The position numbers and the translations under genes were made by a program. Below are positions 1-5,655 of a stretch of 5,655 bases of DNA, piece after piece. The notes under the pieces are model-generated. The model made no database searches. It saw nothing but the letters and a program-made list of their open reading frames with translations, and had not been told where the DNA came from. The DNA comes from Bacteroidales bacterium (lineage in GTDB: Bacteria > Bacteroidota > Bacteroidia > Bacteroidales > UBA932), in the NCBI GenBank assembly GCA_017383945.1, contig JAFNUQ010000224.1, positions 1-5,655 of the forward strand, read 5' to 3'. How positions within the stretch are numbered: the first letter of the stretch is position 1; each line of letters opens with the position of its first letter.

Positions 1-1056
1 GTCGCCGTGGGTGTCCCTTCCAAGAACCTTATATTTGCCCCAGCGACGCACTTCATACATAGGACGGTCCTCTGCGTTGACCTTATCCTTGATGCCTTCC
101 GAGAGTTCCTTACTGCAGATGAGGATGCCGTCAGGACTTGCAGCAATGATGGCATTGTCGATGCCGTCGCAGTAGATAGGAGTAGATAGCTCATTGACTA
201 TGTGAGTGTTATTGCAGTTATCTCCCATTTTTGCGTTGCCGATGACTGGCTCATGGAGTACTTCAGAGAGGGTGTTCCAAGTGCCGAGGTCCTTCCACTC
301 TCCTTGGTATGTAACTACTGCAATATTGCTTGCTTTCTCTACAACCTCATAGTCAAAGCTGATTTTAGGAAGCTCGTTGTACCTCTGTTGCAGCTCTTCG
401 TAGCTGGATACATTGAGGTACTTATCTACTATATCAAGGAGATAGCCTAGACGGAATGCAAAGACGCCTCCGTTCCAGAGCGCTCCTTCGTCCAGAAGCT
501 TTACTGCAGTTGCCACGTCCGGCTTTTCTGTAAATCTGACTACCTTCTGATATCCGTCAAACTCTTGTCCCGGGATGATATATCCAAACTTCTCAGAAGG
601 GTAGCTTGGCTTGATGCCCATCAGCACAAGATCTGCTGCTCCGGCCTTGACGCATGCGCACATTCTAGCGATAGTCTCAAAATATGCGGTTTCTGTATAT
701 GGGTCGCAAGGCATCACCACTACAACTTCATCCTTGCTGCAACCCTTAGACTTGCTGAGGAATACAGAGGCGAGTGCTATTGCCGGGAAGGTGTCTCTTC
801 TGCAAGGCTCAAGGACCACGCCGACATCCTCTCCTAGCTGGTTGAAAATAGTATCTCTTTGTGTGAGGTTTGTTGCAAGATTGATCTCGCAATCAATGCC
901 GCTCTCTTCTATCTGTCTGGCAACTCTCTGAACCATAGACTCTTTCTCTCCGTTGGGTGCAGAGAGGAGAGGTAGAAACTGTTTTGATCTGGTCTCATTG
1001 GATAGCGGCCAGAGTCTCTTTCCAGAACCGCCTGAGAGTAGTATTATCTGTGTCAT
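1..1056 (-). CDS. manC: Mannose-1-phosphate guanylyltransferase, 3' end cut by window edge
   Basis: Makes GDP-mannose from mannose-1-phosphate and GTP in the cytoplasm, feeding capsule, O-antigen or glycoprotein glycan synthesis. The ATG at 1056-1054 gives 352 codons with no stop before the left edge. Visible motifs are the nucleotide-binding loop GGSGKRLWPLS (residues 9-19), SKQF (24-27), EPCRRDTFPAIALA (83-96), PCDPY (116-120), the sugar-phosphate motif FTEKP (175-179), WNGGVFAF (194-201), FDYEVVEK (234-241) and WKDLGTW (254-260). From about residue 334, EVRRWGKYKVL looks like the start of the C-terminal type II cupin (isomerase-like) domain, most of which lies outside. SKQF and CDPY replace the PKQF and ADH seen in proteobacterial ManC; from memory this fits the form found in Bacteroides capsule loci. 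No Shine-Dalgarno sequence precedes the start, as is usual in this phylum. The nucleotidyltransferase assignment is firm; whether the full protein is bifunctional cannot be seen. Confidence 0.93.
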   Translation of the reverse strand, partial: MTQIILLSGGSGKRLWPLSNETRSKQFLPLLSAPNGEKESMVQRVARQIEESGIDCEINLATNLTQRDTIFNQLGEDVGVVLEPCRRDTFPAIALASVFLSKSKGCSKDEVVVVMPCDPYTETAYFETIARMCACVKAGAADLVLMGIKPSYPSEKFGYIIPGQEFDGYQKVVRFTEKPDVATAVKLLDEGALWNGGVFAFRLGYLLDIVDKYLNVSSYEELQQRYNELPKISFDYEVVEKASNIAVVTYQGEWKDLGTWNTLSEVLHEPVIGNAKMGDNCNNTHIVNELSTPIYCDGIDNAIIAASPDGILICSKELSEGIKDKVNAEDRPMYEVRRWGKYKVLGRDTHGD

Positions 1057-1103
1057 ATTGGTAAAATTACTAATTATTCTTTAATCATTGTCCAAAAGCT
1101 GAG

Positions 1104-1136
1104 TTTTAGTTGAGATAAAAAACTTTCCAACTAAAA
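1104..1136. repeat. Perfect 9-bp inverted repeat with 15-nt spacer, possible operator
   Basis: TTTTAGTTG at 1104-1112 is the exact reverse complement of CAACTAAAA at 1128-1136, with 15 nt between them. The arms do not extend further in either direction. The site is about 50 bp upstream of the manC start and about 60 bp upstream of the rightward -7 element. Placement between divergent genes suits a regulator-binding site, but the arms are AT-rich and could pair by chance. It lacks the GC-rich stem of a typical intrinsic terminator. Confidence 0.35.
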
Positions 1137-1195
1137 AAACAGCAAAAATCCTGCAATCTTTTTTATCAAACGATACAAGCAAAATACTTGCCTGA

Positions 1196-1203
1196 TATCT
1201 TTG
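1196..1203 (+). promoter_or_regulatory. Bacteroidota -7 promoter element for the lipoprotein gene
   Basis: TATCTTTG matches the Bacteroidota -7 consensus TAnnTTTG exactly and is followed by CA, as in many such promoters. Transcription would start near 1209-1211, giving a leader of about 15 nt before the ATG at 1225. No TTTG -33 element is seen at the expected place around 1172-1177, where the sequence reads GATACA, so the promoter may be weak or activator-dependent. No Shine-Dalgarno sequence is present; the short leader is A-rich. Confidence 0.65.
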
Positions 1204-1224
1204 CATCAAAACCATACTTAAACT

Positions 1225-5347
<4,123 letters not shown>

Positions 5348-5350
<3 letters not shown>

Positions 5351-5655
5351 TTTCATCATTTTTCTAAGAGGGAGTTTTTTGAGGCTCTTGATGCCTGTCA
5401 CCACGCTCTGTGCGTTGCGGTGTGCACCTTCGAGCGAAGAGTGGCCGTGATCGCGCTGATAGTGAGCATCAATCTTCTCTGGAGAGAGTTTCTCAAGCTT
5501 AGCTGCTGAAATCTCGTTGAGGTCGATGAAGTATGCACCTGTCTGCTCTGCAGCCTCGATTGCCCATGGCTTATAGCGGGTGTCGCGAGAGAATTTGCCA
5601 GTCTCCTTGTCAATCCATTTGCTAGGAGTAATGCTCATCACGATAGGAGTTGCAC
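5348..5655 (-). CDS. SGNH/GDSL esterase, rhamnogalacturonan acetylesterase-like, C-terminal fragment
   Basis: Only the last 101 residues are visible; the reading frame stays open to the right edge, so the GTG and ATG at 5641-5636 are internal codons rather than the start. The fragment begins ATPIVMSITPSKW, matching the strand and loop before the last catalytic block in rhamnogalacturonan acetylesterases (family CE12, RhgT/YesT type). It continues with YFIDLNE (41-47 of the fragment), LSPEKID (56-62) and RDHGHSSLEGAHRNA (67-81). DHGH holds the D-x-x-H block of SGNH hydrolases, with D68 and H71 of the fragment as the expected catalytic Asp and His. The GDS serine block and the Gly and Asn blocks lie outside the window, as would any signal peptide. 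Such enzymes remove acetyl groups from galacturonic acid in rhamnogalacturonan I, opening the backbone to lyases. It is upstream in the same operon as the beta-galactosidase. Another SGNH acetylesterase specificity remains possible. Confidence 0.82.

Larger units (their letters stand above)
1057..1224. promoter_or_regulatory. Divergent intergenic region between manC and the lipoprotein gene
   Basis: This 168-bp AT-rich spacer separates two divergently transcribed genes, so promoters for both should lie in it. The rightward promoter has a clear -7 element (separate entry). For the leftward manC gene I searched the minus strand for TAnnTTTG and found only near misses with wrong spacing, such as around 1164-1172, so its promoter is unassigned. 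A 9-bp inverted repeat lies inside (separate entry). No small ORF or structured RNA is evident. Confidence 0.7.

Noticed and set aside
202..837. Plus-strand open frames of 82-106 codons opposite the guanylyltransferase
   Set aside because: They lie entirely antisense to a gene with clear catalytic motifs, their translations show no recognisable domain, and no promoter precedes them.
1132..1166. A-run and T-run around 1132-1139 and 1159-1164 as a terminator or small RNA
   Set aside because: The runs could pair with each other, but there is no GC stem, and the place is upstream of both genes rather than downstream of one.
1176..1190. CAAG...CTTG short inverted repeat near the -7 element
   Set aside because: The stem is only 4 bp and such matches are expected by chance in this composition.
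5636..5641. GTG/ATG as the start of a 97-residue small protein
   Set aside because: The frame continues upstream to the window edge, and the preceding residues (ATPIV) fit the esterase family, so this is the C-terminal end of a longer enzyme.

Overview
The window looks like a stretch of a Bacteroidales (Bacteroidota) chromosome, probably from a gut or oral species. The evidence is a perfect Bacteroidota -7 promoter element (TATCTTTG), no Shine-Dalgarno sequences ahead of the readable starts, a fimbrillin-like lipoprotein, and an exported glycoside hydrolase paired with a carbohydrate esterase, as in polysaccharide utilization loci (PULs). Genus cannot be decided from the sequence.

Layout, left to right. 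(1) Positions 1-1056, minus strand: the first 352 codons of a mannose-1-phosphate guanylyltransferase of the Bacteroidota capsule/LPS type, cut by the left edge where its C-terminal cupin domain begins. (2) Positions 1057-1224: an AT-rich divergent intergenic region with a promoter for the rightward gene and a perfect 9-bp inverted repeat. (3) Positions 1225-2175, plus strand: a 316-residue lipoprotein resembling type V pilus (FimA/Mfa-like) fimbrillins. (4) Positions 2114-5341, minus strand: an exported LacZ-type family GH2 beta-galactosidase whose 3' end overlaps the lipoprotein gene by 62 nt, tail to tail. (5) Positions 5348-5655, minus strand: the C-terminal 101 residues of an SGNH/GDSL esterase resembling rhamnogalacturonan acetylesterase, 6 nt upstream of the beta-galactosidase and almost certainly in the same operon.

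The esterase and beta-galactosidase make sense together: one removes acetyl groups from the rhamnogalacturonan backbone and the other removes galactose from side chains. This suggests the downstream end of a pectin (RG-I-like) PUL lying to the right of the window. The guanylyltransferase makes GDP-mannose for cell-surface glycans, and the lipoprotein is probably a surface appendage or its anchor. These two do not obviously belong to the PUL. I see no RNA genes, CRISPR array, insertion sequence, phage gene or clear intrinsic terminator, and nothing that amounts to an undescribed multi-gene system. The items most worth a second look are the convergent gene overlap and the cysteine-containing fimbrillin-like lipoprotein.
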